DNA of 64,000 bases from an uncultured Clostridia bacterium (GTDB taxonomy: Bacteria > Bacillota > Clostridia > Lachnospirales > Anaerotignaceae): the NCBI GenBank assembly GCA_910587735.1, contig CAJUNT010000001.1, positions 62,001-126,000 of the forward strand. Reading direction: 5' to 3'. The position numbers and the translations under genes were made by a program. Below the pieces are notes generated by a model. It did not search any database. It saw only the letters and a list, made by a program, of their open reading frames with translations, and was not told the DNA's origin. This document shows, one piece after another, positions 34,551 to 41,993 of this stretch (the stretch's first letter is position 1; every line of letters starts with the position of its first letter).

Positions 34551-35276
34551 ATGTTGCAAGTTACTTATTTTCATCATAGTGGATTTATGGTAGAAACAGA
34601 AAAACATTGTTTGATATTTGATTACTTTACAGAAAATGAAAAATACAATTTTATAGACATTTCAAAATATAGTGATAAAAAGATATTTGTATTTGTTTCA
34701 CATTTTCATCAAGACCATTATGATAGAGTAATATTTGAATGGCAAAAAACAATACCAGAAATACAATATATATTATCTGATGATATCACACCATTAAGAA
34801 TGGCTCAGAATGTGCATAAAGTACATTTTTGTAATACTTATCATATTGACGATATTGTTGTAGAAACATTCCATTCTAATGATGAAGGAGTTGCGTTTTT
34901 AGTAAATGCAGATAATAAAATAATATATCATGCAGGAGATTTAAATTGGTGGCATTGGAATGGAGAAAGCGATAATTTTAATAAGAGTATTGCAGGTATG
35001 TATAAAAAGGAAATTGATAAAATGAAAAATGTTACAATAGATGTTGCCTTTATACCAGTAGACCCAAGATTACAAGAACATTATATATTAGGTTTAGATT
35101 ATATTATGAAAACAGTAACAGTAAAAAAGGCATTTCCTATGCATTTTTGGGAAAAATATGATATCTGTAATACATTGCAAAAAGATGAAAGAACTGCTAA
35201 TTATAGAAAATATGTTGTTTCTATCAGCCATATAAATGAATTGTTTTCAATAACAGAGGGGGAAGTTATCATATGA
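34551..35276 (+). CDS. MBL-fold metallo-hydrolase
   Basis: A 241-residue metallo-beta-lactamase-fold protein: VTYFHHSGFMVETEKHCLIFD opens the fold, SHFHQDHYDRV is the HxHxDH metal motif, IIYHAGDLNWWHWNGESD holds the Asp ligand, and FPMHFWEKY the last His. Members of this small group hydrolyse phosphodiester or lactone-type substrates or act as orphan hydrolases; the substrate here is not known. ATG 34551 with AAAGGA at 34536-34541 is preferred to the overlapping ATG at 34530. Its last four bases overlap the HAD phosphatase gene. Confidence 0.85.
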   Translation: MLQVTYFHHSGFMVETEKHCLIFDYFTENEKYNFIDISKYSDKKIFVFVSHFHQDHYDRVIFEWQKTIPEIQYILSDDITPLRMAQNVHKVHFCNTYHIDDIVVETFHSNDEGVAFLVNADNKIIYHAGDLNWWHWNGESDNFNKSIAGMYKKEIDKMKNVTIDVAFIPVDPRLQEHYILGLDYIMKTVTVKKAFPMHFWEKYDICNTLQKDERTANYRKYVVSISHINELFSITEGEVII

Positions 35277-36103
35277 GCATTAAATTGATTGCACTAGACA
35301 TGGATGGCACACTTATGAATAGTAAAAGTGAGTTATCTGAGGAAAATAAAAAGGCATTAGAAAAAGCAATGAAAGCAGGTATTTTTGTTGTTCCAGCAAC
35401 AGGACGTGTTTATAGTACATTACCAGAATCTGTAAAAAATTTACCTGGTGTAAAATATGTTCTTTCTTCTAATGGTGCTGCTGTATATCGTGTAGGGGAG
35501 CAAAATCCTATTTATACCAATTTTATGAGTGTAGAAAAAGCATTAGAAATTTATAGAGCAATCAAAAATGTGCATTGTATTAAGGAATTTTATATAGATG
35601 GATATGGCTATTTTGAAAAAAAAATATTGGATTGTATTGATACATTTCATATATTGCCTGTTTTTCGTAATTTTTATGGTATACAAAAATTAGCTGTGGA
35701 GGATATGGAAGAATTTATAAAACAAAATAAAAATGGTGTAGAAAAGATTAATTTGCCTTGGATTACATCAGAATTAAGAGCAGAATTACTGCAATGTCTG
35801 TGTTCTGTAAATGATATTGCAATTACATCTTCATTAGGAGAAAATATAGAATTAAATAATAAAGGAGCAAACAAAGGAGATGGATTAAAAGGGCTTTGCC
35901 GTATAATAGGATTAGATATGTCAGAGGTTATGGCGTTTGGAGATGGCGGAAATGATTTAGAAATGATAGCAGAGGCAGGCTATGGTATTGCTATGGCAAA
36001 TGGCGAACAGGAAGTAAAACAAAAAGCAAAATTTGTTACATTGTCAAATGATGAAGATGGCGTTGCTTATGCGATTGAAAAATTTTGTTTTGCAAAATCA
36101 TAA
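35273..36103 (+). CDS. Cof-type HAD phosphatase
   Basis: A 276-residue HAD IIB (Cof) hydrolase: ALDMDGTLMNSKSELSEEN is motif I, VPATGRVYSTLPES motif II, KGDGLKGLCRIIG contains the motif III Lys, and MAFGDGGNDLEMIAEAGYGIAMANG motif IV. Such enzymes remove phosphate from sugar phosphates, FMN or pyridoxal phosphate; without more context the substrate cannot be named. It overlaps the MBL-fold gene by four bases (ATGA), hence translationally coupled, and ends before the deacetylase gene, which has its own ribosome site. Confidence 0.88.
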   Translation: MSIKLIALDMDGTLMNSKSELSEENKKALEKAMKAGIFVVPATGRVYSTLPESVKNLPGVKYVLSSNGAAVYRVGEQNPIYTNFMSVEKALEIYRAIKNVHCIKEFYIDGYGYFEKKILDCIDTFHILPVFRNFYGIQKLAVEDMEEFIKQNKNGVEKINLPWITSELRAELLQCLCSVNDIAITSSLGENIELNNKGANKGDGLKGLCRIIGLDMSEVMAFGDGGNDLEMIAEAGYGIAMANGEQEVKQKAKFVTLSNDEDGVAYAIEKFCFAKS

Positions 36104-36182
36104 TAATATCATAGAATAATTGTCATAATATTGCTTTCTATCTATAAATATATATTAACTGTAATATTTGGAGGAAAGTAAT

Positions 36183-37013
36183 ATGTTTGTAGTGCTAGAA
36201 GCAAAAAAAATAATAAAAAAGTGTTTTTTCTATTTTTTTGTATTTTTTTGTATTTTGTATGTTGCAAAAACATTTCAGCCAAAATCAAAAACTGTTTTGG
36301 CAGATGCTTATCCTAAAAGCTATATTGCTATTGTAATTGATGACTTTGGATACAATGGAGAAGGTACAGATGATATGATAGCATTAGATGTACCTTTTAC
36401 AGCAGCAGTTATGCCATTTTCGAGCAATTCAGAAGAAAATGTTGAAAAATTGCAATCTGCTGGAAAGGAAATGATTATACATATGCCTATGGAATCTTTA
36501 ACAGGAAAAAAAGAATGGGTAGGGGATAAGGCTGTATTTACATCTATGTCTGATAAGGAAATTAAGCAGTGTGTTGAACAAGCAATTTCCATTGTAAAAG
36601 GGGCAACAGGTATGAATAATCATATGGGTTCTGCTATTATGGAAAATGAAAGATGTTTTTCGGCTGTAATGGATGTTATTGCGCAAAAAAAATTGATTTT
36701 TGTAGATAGTATGACGACAGAAGGCTCAGTGGGAGATGCAGTTTGTCATAAAAAAGGTGTATCTATATTAAAAAGAGATGTATTTTTAGATAGTACAGAT
36801 GATGTAAATGTTGTAAAAAAACAGTTAATGCAAACAGCAGAAGTTGCAAAAGAAAAGGGTTATGCTATAGGAATTGGTCATGTTGGTCCAGAAGGAGGCA
36901 ATATTACAGTAGCAGCAATAAAAGAATTAGCACCAGTATTAGAGCAACAAGGAATTGTATTTGTTACAGTTAGTCAGTTGCAAGAAATTTTATTATCAAA
37001 ACAAAATAATTGA
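36183..37013 (+). CDS. Divergent polysaccharide deacetylase (YibQ/DUF610 family)
   Basis: A 276-residue membrane-anchored protein. The N-terminal helix (KCFFYFFVFFCILYVAKTF) anchors it, and the rest is the divergent polysaccharide-deacetylase fold: YIAIVIDDFGYNGEGTDDMI, PFTAAVMPFSSNSEENVEK, MIIHMPMES, MNNHMGSAI, FVDSMT and GIGHVGPEGGN. The DD and the H-x-H pair resemble the metal site of carbohydrate esterase 4, but substrate and activity of this branch are unproven. It is probably active outside the membrane on peptidoglycan or another glycan. The start is ATG 36183 with GGAGGAAAG upstream; TTG 36168 precedes that site. A terminator follows. Confidence 0.85.
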   Translation: MFVVLEAKKIIKKCFFYFFVFFCILYVAKTFQPKSKTVLADAYPKSYIAIVIDDFGYNGEGTDDMIALDVPFTAAVMPFSSNSEENVEKLQSAGKEMIIHMPMESLTGKKEWVGDKAVFTSMSDKEIKQCVEQAISIVKGATGMNNHMGSAIMENERCFSAVMDVIAQKKLIFVDSMTTEGSVGDAVCHKKGVSILKRDVFLDSTDDVNVVKKQLMQTAEVAKEKGYAIGIGHVGPEGGNITVAAIKELAPVLEQQGIVFVTVSQLQEILLSKQNN

Positions 37014-37020
37014 TGTGATA

Positions 37021-37055
37021 AAAAGGGCAAATGATAAATAGATATTGCCCTTTTT
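37021..37055 (+). terminator. Intrinsic terminator after the deacetylase gene
   Basis: AAAAGGGCAA (37021-37030) pairs with TTGCCCTTTT (37045-37054), and the 3' arm runs into T. Confidence 0.8.
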
Positions 37056-37117
37056 CAATATTTGTTTATTAAGTGAAATAAAAATGATTGATAAAAAACA
37101 AATATTGCAAAGTAATT

Positions 37118-37339
37118 TTATGAATGATTTTGATTAGAATATTCCCTTGTACTAACAATAAAGCCAATGATTGCTAAAGCACAAAATAATAAAAAGGGTA
37201 TTGCCATATCAGCATAAAGTATTCTATCAAATATACTGATATTAGATAACATTTCATTTTGGTATGTTGCAATGATACAACAACCAATACCAATACTTCC
37301 ACTCATCAATAAGCCAATGCCATATAACATATTTTTCAT
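37118..37339 (-). CDS. Small membrane protein of unknown function
   Basis: A 73-residue protein with two hydrophobic segments, MLYGIGLLMSGSIGIGCCIIA near the N terminus and MAIPFLLFCALAIIGFIV near the C terminus, separated by a short polar stretch (TYQNEMLSNISIFDRILYAD). No family is recognised. An AAAAAGGAGGAA ribosome site directly upstream and the regular two-helix pattern support a real gene. It stands alone between the deacetylase (convergent) and the cyclophilin gene and might be a membrane-stress or small regulatory protein, but this is a guess. Confidence 0.7.
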   Translation of the reverse strand: MKNMLYGIGLLMSGSIGIGCCIIATYQNEMLSNISIFDRILYADMAIPFLLFCALAIIGFIVSTREYSNQNHS

Positions 37340-37554
37340 GAAAATTCCTCCTTTTTGTTATAATAGAGCCACTATATTTATACTATTGATATTTATTATA
37401 TCATACTATTTATTATTTGAATAGTTATTTTTAAAAAATAAATAATTGCTTTTAGTACTATATTTAAAAAAGCAAAACATAAAAAAATTACTAAAAATAG
37501 TATATATTTCATATCAAATATAATAAAGTTAATAATTAAATTTTTTTGACAATA

Positions 37555-37584
37555 AATAAGGACAGTAAAAATACTGTCCTTATT
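37555..37584 (-). terminator. Terminator of the cyclophilin gene
   Basis: AATAAGGACAGTA pairs perfectly with TACTGTCCTTATT around a loop of four A, immediately after the stop codon on the minus strand; the downstream sequence is T-rich but without a strict run. Confidence 0.75.
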
Positions 37585-37588
37585 ATTA

Positions 37589-38404
37589 TCATTTATCGGT
37601 ATGATATTGTTCTATTGTAATTTTTTCAATAATAATATCTTCTACAGGTTTATCAGAGGAATCTGTTTCAGAAACAGCAATCGCATCTACAGTATCCAGT
37701 CCGCTGTATACTTGTCCAAATATAGTGTATACGCTACCAGAAAATACAGATTCTAGTTCAATAGAACCTCCATTTTGTTCATAAAAATCTAATGCTGTAT
37801 CTGTAAAAGCATTTTTCATTTCATTAATGCTAATAAATTTTTCTCCTAAATAAATGCCCATATTATCGCCATCATTTTCTGTTGTTTTGGACTCTTTCAA
37901 TAATTGAAGCATTTGTTCTGCAACACTGTTGTTTTGTACAATAAAAAATTGACTTCCATTTGTATTAGGACCTCTATTTGCCATTGCTAGAGCACCTCTA
38001 AAAAAGTATAATTCATTAGATGGCTCATCTTCAAAATCCTTTTTCCATATACTTTCTCCACCAGCACCAGTGCCTGTAGGGTCACCGCCTTGTATCATAA
38101 AATTATTTATTACTCTATGAAATATTAAACTATCAAAATAACCTTCTTTTGCATGAGTTTTGAAATTTTCAACAGCTTTTGGAGCTTGTTCTGGAAAAAA
38201 TTGTATACGAATTTCGCCCTTATTTGTTTGAATAATAGCGATTTCATCGCCTTCTTTGGGCATTTGTGACTGTAAAAGTACAGCGTTTTCATTATTTTGT
38301 TGTGTTCCTTGTTCTGTGGGCGTATTAGATTCTGCATTTGCAGAACAAGCAGCAGTGGATATAACAAGTATTGCTGCTATTAAACAATTGATTGCTTTTT
38401 TCAT
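37589..38404 (-). CDS. Cyclophilin-type peptidyl-prolyl isomerase, lipoprotein
   Basis: A 271-residue exported PPIase. The N terminus is a lipoprotein signal (KKAINCLIAAILVISTAACS, Cys at about 20). The cyclophilin domain follows: FPEQAPKAVENFKTHAKEGYFD, LIFHRVINNFMIQGGDPTGTG, GALAMANRGPNTNGSQFFI, then FGQVYSGLDTVDAIA. The Arg of FHRV and the QGGD/SQFF residues are the catalytic set. It should fold exported proteins on the outer face of the membrane. About 45 residues between NNSVAEQ and VFSGSVYTIFG are an insertion relative to minimal cyclophilins. A sigma-A promoter at 38445-38473 lies upstream. Confidence 0.9.
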   Translation of the reverse strand: MKKAINCLIAAILVISTAACSANAESNTPTEQGTQQNNENAVLLQSQMPKEGDEIAIIQTNKGEIRIQFFPEQAPKAVENFKTHAKEGYFDSLIFHRVINNFMIQGGDPTGTGAGGESIWKKDFEDEPSNELYFFRGALAMANRGPNTNGSQFFIVQNNSVAEQMLQLLKESKTTENDGDNMGIYLGEKFISINEMKNAFTDTALDFYEQNGGSIELESVFSGSVYTIFGQVYSGLDTVDAIAVSETDSSDKPVEDIIIEKITIEQYHTDK

Positions 38405-38444
38405 TTATTTCAATCCTTTCTTTTATTTATAATGCTATTTTGTC

Positions 38445-38473
38445 ATTTTAGTATACTTTTTATAAACTGTCAA
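38445..38473 (-). promoter_or_regulatory. Sigma-A promoter of the cyclophilin gene
   Basis: On the minus strand TTGACA (38473-38468), 17 bases, TAAAAT (38450-38445). The dispersed repeat B begins immediately upstream of the -35. Confidence 0.75.
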
Positions 38474-38640
38474 TGCATTATGTATTTTCATCACGCAAAT
38501 CAATTTTTGTTCGCCATAGGCGATTTAAAGTTTTTTACCAAGTTTTTTTTGAAAAAAGCTTGCAGGTTTGTGTCACGCCAGATAGTCATTTAAAACAAAA
38601 AAGTACCATAAGATATTAAAATTTTTTAAAAGTTAATTTT
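38474..38640 (-). repeat. Dispersed repeat family B, copy 1
   Basis: About 150 bases (clear from 38492) that align with 54633-54780 almost base for base, for example CACGCAAATCAATTTTTGTT, GCGATTTAAAGTTTTTT, then TTTTTTGAAAAAAGCTTGC, GATAGTCATTTAAAACAAAA and ATATTAAAATTTTTTA. It contains a hairpin around AAGTTTTTTTTGAAAAAAGCTT. It sits between the reductase and cyclophilin genes and ends at the -35 of the latter. Confidence 0.8.
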
Positions 38641-38698
38641 CCTATATTTTTATTTTTTTGTGAGTACAAATAACTATATTTATTATTTGATAATATAT

Positions 38699-39220
38699 TT
38701 ATTTTTTTTCATAAATAAGTTCAATCACTCCATTATTGTTTTGTGTTTTTAATAAATGCAAATTAATACAATGATTTATGGATTCAAAAAGACGAATGCC
38801 ATTTCCTAATATAGTTGGAATAATTGAAATATAATAAACATCAATTAAATTTTGTTTCATAAGTTGCTGAACAATATTTGCTCCACCACAAATCCAAATA
38901 TTTTTACCATTTTGTGTTAATAGGTGTTTTACTAAGTTACATGGATTTTCATTATAAAATATAATTTGTTCTGTTGAAGTAATATTTTTATGTGTAATGA
39001 TGTAACTGATTAAATTGGAATATATCCATGTTGTTGGAGATAATTCTGTAACAATTTGATGGTATGTATTCCAACCCATAATGACAGTATCAATATGATT
39101 GATAAATGAAGAATAACTATCAATATATTCTTCATTTTGATTTAGCCAGTTTACCCCACCATTATTATCTGCTATGTATCCATCAACACTCATAGCAATA
39201 TATAAAATTACTTTTCTCAT
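38699..39220 (-). CDS. Dihydrofolate-reductase / RibD C-terminal-like reductase
   Basis: A 173-residue protein of the RibD_C/DHFR-like fold: RKVILYIAMSVDGYIADNNGGVNWL at the start, TVIMGWNTYHQIV and ICGGANIVQQLMKQNLIDVYYISIIP later, ending near GNGIRLFE. These NADPH-dependent reductases are related to the riboflavin reductase domain, but stand-alone copies have no fixed substrate. The ATG at 39220 has an ideal TAAGGAGGT upstream; an in-frame start further left (39340) would add 40 residues of no family resemblance and is rejected. It is monocistronic. Confidence 0.87.
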   Translation of the reverse strand: MRKVILYIAMSVDGYIADNNGGVNWLNQNEEYIDSYSSFINHIDTVIMGWNTYHQIVTELSPTTWIYSNLISYIITHKNITSTEQIIFYNENPCNLVKHLLTQNGKNIWICGGANIVQQLMKQNLIDVYYISIIPTILGNGIRLFESINHCINLHLLKTQNNNGVIELIYEKK

Positions 39221-39330
39221 AAGTACCTCCTTATCAAAGTTGATTGCTGATATTATACCATAATATATAACAATACAGCAATGTGTTAATATTTGAATAA
39301 CATAACTGACAATATTACAAGCTAAATGCG

Positions 39331-39604
39331 AAAAGCCCACCCCTAAAGGGGTGGTATGAAAGCATTTTTTTTATTTCAATATTTGATTAGTATATGTTAA
39401 TATTGCTTTTATGAACAAGAAATGGTATAATAAAACCATGAAAATAAAAGGTTTTGACGCGAGCCTTATACTATCGCTAATGGATACAATGGTATCTTTG
39501 ATAGTGAAAGTCTTAATGAAGTAGATTAGTTTTATATGCTTTCGAGTATATTTAGAAGTTTATGTAATTAAGAACCCCATGCCTTTAGGCGTGGGAGTGT
39601 CAGA
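39331..39604 (+). mobile_element. Short IS200/IS605-like non-autonomous element (no transposase gene)
   Basis: The left end has the hairpin CCACCCC-TAAA-GGGGTGG (39337-39354) and the right end CCCATGCC-TTTA-GGCGTGGG (39576-39595) followed by AGTGTCAGAC, both typical of IS200/IS605 termini; the latter resembles the 3' part of a TnpB-associated RNA. The 220 bases between contain no tnpA or tnpB frame. It accounts for most of the 455-base gap between 39221 and 39675. Confidence 0.65.
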
Positions 39605-39675
39605 CTATTATGTTATAATAAATATTGAAATACTATTTATATAGAAAATATTGTTATTTTTAAGGAGGAATTACT

Positions 39676-39987
39676 ATGTTGATAGTGAGTACAGATTATA
39701 TTTCTGGGAAAAATTTAGAAATGTTAGGTATTGCAAAGGGAAGCAGTATACAAACAAAAAATATTGGTAGAGATATTACACAAGGATTAAAAACATTAGT
39801 AGGTGGAGAATTAAATTCTTATATAGATATGATGAATCAGGCACGCACTTTGGCTACAGAAAGAATGATAGAAGAGGCAAAACAAATGAAAGCAGATGCT
39901 GTTGTAAATGTAAGATATACTTCTTCTTCTATTATGCAGGGAGCAGCAGAAGTAATGGTATATGGTACAGCAGTAAGATTTATATAA
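39676..39987 (+). CDS. YbjQ/UPF0145-family heavy-metal-binding-domain protein
   Basis: A 103-residue protein of the YbjQ family, recognised by MLIVSTDYISGKNLEMLGIAKGSS, GRDITQGLKTLVGGEL, NQARTLATERMIEEAKQMKADAVVNVRY and the final AAEVMVYGTAVRFI. The fold is a pentameric ring similar to the copper-binding proteins of the HMA-like family; function is not established. AAGGAGG is at 39662-39668. It is monocistronic and converges on the lactate dehydrogenase gene, with a shared terminator hairpin between them. Confidence 0.9.
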   Translation: MLIVSTDYISGKNLEMLGIAKGSSIQTKNIGRDITQGLKTLVGGELNSYIDMMNQARTLATERMIEEAKQMKADAVVNVRYTSSSIMQGAAEVMVYGTAVRFI

Positions 39988-40010
39988 TTAATATTATTAA
40001 AAATGGAAAA

Positions 40011-40031
40011 GACAGAGATATTATCTCTGTC
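40011..40031. terminator. Bidirectional terminator hairpin between ybjQ-like and ldhA
   Basis: GACAGAGAT-ATT-ATCTCTGTC, followed by CTTATTTTAT on the plus side and preceded by AAAATGGAAAA (T-rich on the minus strand). Confidence 0.75.
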
Positions 40032-40048
40032 CTTATTTTATAGTAATA

Positions 40049-41029
40049 TTATTTTACTTGGTTTACTAATTCAGCACCATCAACAAATGCTTTCAAGTTT
40101 CCTAATGTTACTTCAGCAATCGCTCTCAAAGCTTCTTCTGTGAAGAATGCTTGATGACCTGTTAATACAACTCTTTCATTTTGTAATAATTCTTGCAATA
40201 CAGGGTCTTTGTCTGTAATGTTGCTTCTGTCTTCATAGAAATATTCATGTTCTTTTTCACAAACGTCAAGACCTACACCTCTGAATTTTCCAGCTTTTAC
40301 AGCAGCTAATAAATCTTCAGTATTGATTAAGCCACCTCTGGAAGTGTTTACTAATAATACTCCATCTTTCATTTTTGCAATAGAGTCTTTGTTGATCATA
40401 TGTTTTGTTTCTGGGAACAATGGGCAGTGTAATGTAATTACATCAGATTTTGCATATAATTCATCTAATGTTACATATTCGATATCACTGGATTTGTCTG
40501 GAAAAGCATCATAAGCGATAACTTTCATACCAAATCCTCTTAATATGTTTACAGCACATTTACCAATTTTACCTGTACCTACTACACCAGCTGTTTTACC
40601 AACAAGAGCAACACCCATTAAGCCAGTAATATTGAAATTAAATTCTTTTGTTCTGTTAGAACCTAAATGAGTATTTCTGTTTACAGTTTGAAGCAAAGCA
40701 GCAGCGTGTTCTGCAACAGACTCTGGAGAATATGCTGGTACTCTTAATACAGGAATACCTAATTCTTTTGTTTTTTCTAAATCAACACTGTCAAAACCAG
40801 CGCATCTTAAAAGCATAACTTTAATGCCGCCATCTTTTAATGTTTGTATAACGTCTGCATTTGCTTCGTCATTTACGAAACTGCAAGTAGCATCAAAACC
40901 TTTTGCTTTATCTGCTGTTGCTGGAGTTAATCTTTCTTCAAAATAAGTTATTTCATAACCCATTTCTTTAGAAACAGCGTCAAAAGCTATTTTGTCATAA
41001 GGTTTTGTGTCGAAAAATGCGATTTTCAT
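40049..41029 (-). CDS. ldhA: D-lactate dehydrogenase (fermentative)
   Basis: A 326-residue D-2-hydroxyacid dehydrogenase of the LdhA type that reduces pyruvate to D-lactate with NADH. NAD-binding is shown by GKTAGVVGTGKIGKCAVNIL; the catalytic Arg is in NTSRGGLINTED, Glu in VCEKEHEYFYEDRSN (a motif typical of D-LDH rather than phosphoglycerate dehydrogenase) and His in TGHQAFFTEEA; PAYSPESVAEHA is the substrate-side block. It would regenerate NAD+ during fermentation. The gene is single, with AGGAGGAATTT before the ATG. A TTGACA-N17-TATATT promoter at 41165-41193 is overlapped by a Rex-like site, consistent with redox control. Confidence 0.9.
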   Translation of the reverse strand: MKIAFFDTKPYDKIAFDAVSKEMGYEITYFEERLTPATADKAKGFDATCSFVNDEANADVIQTLKDGGIKVMLLRCAGFDSVDLEKTKELGIPVLRVPAYSPESVAEHAAALLQTVNRNTHLGSNRTKEFNFNITGLMGVALVGKTAGVVGTGKIGKCAVNILRGFGMKVIAYDAFPDKSSDIEYVTLDELYAKSDVITLHCPLFPETKHMINKDSIAKMKDGVLLVNTSRGGLINTEDLLAAVKAGKFRGVGLDVCEKEHEYFYEDRSNITDKDPVLQELLQNERVVLTGHQAFFTEEALRAIAEVTLGNLKAFVDGAELVNQVK

Positions 41030-41079
41030 ATCAAATTCCTCCTAAAATATAAATTAATAAATTGAATAAGTTGATTTTA

Positions 41080-41106
41080 GAAAAAGATAGAAACAATATC
41101 TTTTTC
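41080..41106 (-). other. Stem-loop in the ldhA leader
   Basis: GAAAAAGATA and TATCTTTTTC are perfect 10-base arms with a 7-base loop, about 50 bases upstream of the ribosome site. Possible mRNA-stability element; no T run follows. Confidence 0.5.
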
Positions 41107-41148
41107 AATAAATTATTTTCTTTTTACATATATCATTCTGCGCTTTGC

Positions 41149-41193
41149 TTGTCTTACTTTTAACAATATAATATATTTTTATAAATTTGTCAA
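41149..41193 (-). promoter_or_regulatory. ldhA promoter overlapped by a Rex-like operator
   Basis: Minus-strand promoter TTGACA (41193-41188), 17 bases, TATATT (41170-41165). Directly across the predicted start lies TTGTCTTACTTTTAACAA (41149-41166), matching 11 of 14 fixed positions of the clostridial Rex palindrome TTGTTAA-N4-TTAACAA. Rex releases DNA at high NADH and controls ldh in many Firmicutes. Confidence 0.5.
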
Positions 41194-41538
41194 TATATTT
41201 TACAAAAATAATCTATTTTTTCACCAGTTTTTTTTATGAGTGACAAAAAAATACAATTTATTATAATAATTTTCTGTTTTTTTATAAAAAATATGTAATA
41301 TTTTTATACAAACTGCATGAGGAATAAAAAATTTATATTGCAACAAAATAAAGTAATTATAGTAAAAATTGTTATTTTTTATTGTAATAAGCCAAAAAAA
41401 TAACAGTATTATAAAAAAAATAAAGCTACTGAAAAATTTTTCATAGTAGAGTAATATGTTATTGTCAATCAAGCAGTATTTTGACAAAAAAATATGGCTA
41501 TGATATTATGAATGTATTTATATAAATAGAGAACGAAT
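41194..41538. other. AT-rich spacer without recognised features
   Basis: Between the divergent ldhA promoter and the small membrane-anchored protein. Only low-complexity AT-rich sequence is seen; a minus-strand frame here lacks a ribosome site and looks spurious. Confidence 0.5.
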
Positions 41539-41868
41539 ATGAATAATGTAAAGAAATACATAGTATTATTATTTATGATATTGATAGCTGTTATTTTCTA
41601 TATAATAATGTATTCTACAGATATTAATATAAGCAATCGCTTTATGGGAACATACCATTGTGATACATATAATAGAATAAGCATTGTAGTTGATGCTGAT
41701 AATAACGCATTTTATATATTTGATTACTATAATAATATGCATATAAAAGGAATATTTGAAAAACAATCAAATGATAGCTATTTTTTGTCAAGTCATACAA
41801 AAGATTATTTTCAAAATCAATTCATTACTTATAAGAAATCATCATTTGATATCATAATTAAACTATGA
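41539..41868 (+). CDS. Small membrane-anchored or secreted protein of unknown function
   Basis: A 109-residue protein with one N-terminal hydrophobic segment (KKYIVLLFMILIAVIFYIIMY) and a polar domain of about 80 residues, starting MGTYHCDTYNRISIVVDADN and containing alternating hydrophobic strands. No family is recognised. The ribosome site (GAGAACG) is weak and codon use is as AT-rich as the surroundings, so the call rests mainly on the signal-anchor pattern and uninterrupted length. It converges on the prs gene with a terminator hairpin between. Probably a surface protein with a small beta domain. Confidence 0.6.
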   Translation: MNNVKKYIVLLFMILIAVIFYIIMYSTDINISNRFMGTYHCDTYNRISIVVDADNNAFYIFDYYNNMHIKGIFEKQSNDSYFLSSHTKDYFQNQFITYKKSSFDIIIKL

Positions 41869-41939
41869 CATTTCAAAAAACAAATGAATCGCTTATATTT
41901 CCGTATGATATATATAAGTGTATAGAATAAAATAGCAAG

Positions 41940-41967
41940 AACAGCATAGTAAAATCACTATGCTGTT
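41940..41967. terminator. Terminator hairpin between 41868 and prs
   Basis: AACAGCATAGT pairs perfectly with ACTATGCTGTT around AAAATC, flanked by TTTATTTATA on the plus side and by an A-rich stretch (T-rich on the minus strand). Confidence 0.75.
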
Positions 41968-41993
41968 TATTTATATTTGTAATAAATTCGATA

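Noticed and set aside
41221..41487. Minus-strand open frame of 88 codons in the spacer between ldhA and 41539
   Set aside because: Very AT-rich, no ribosome site, only hydrophobic and Lys/Asn-rich residues, and it lies in non-coding low-complexity sequence.
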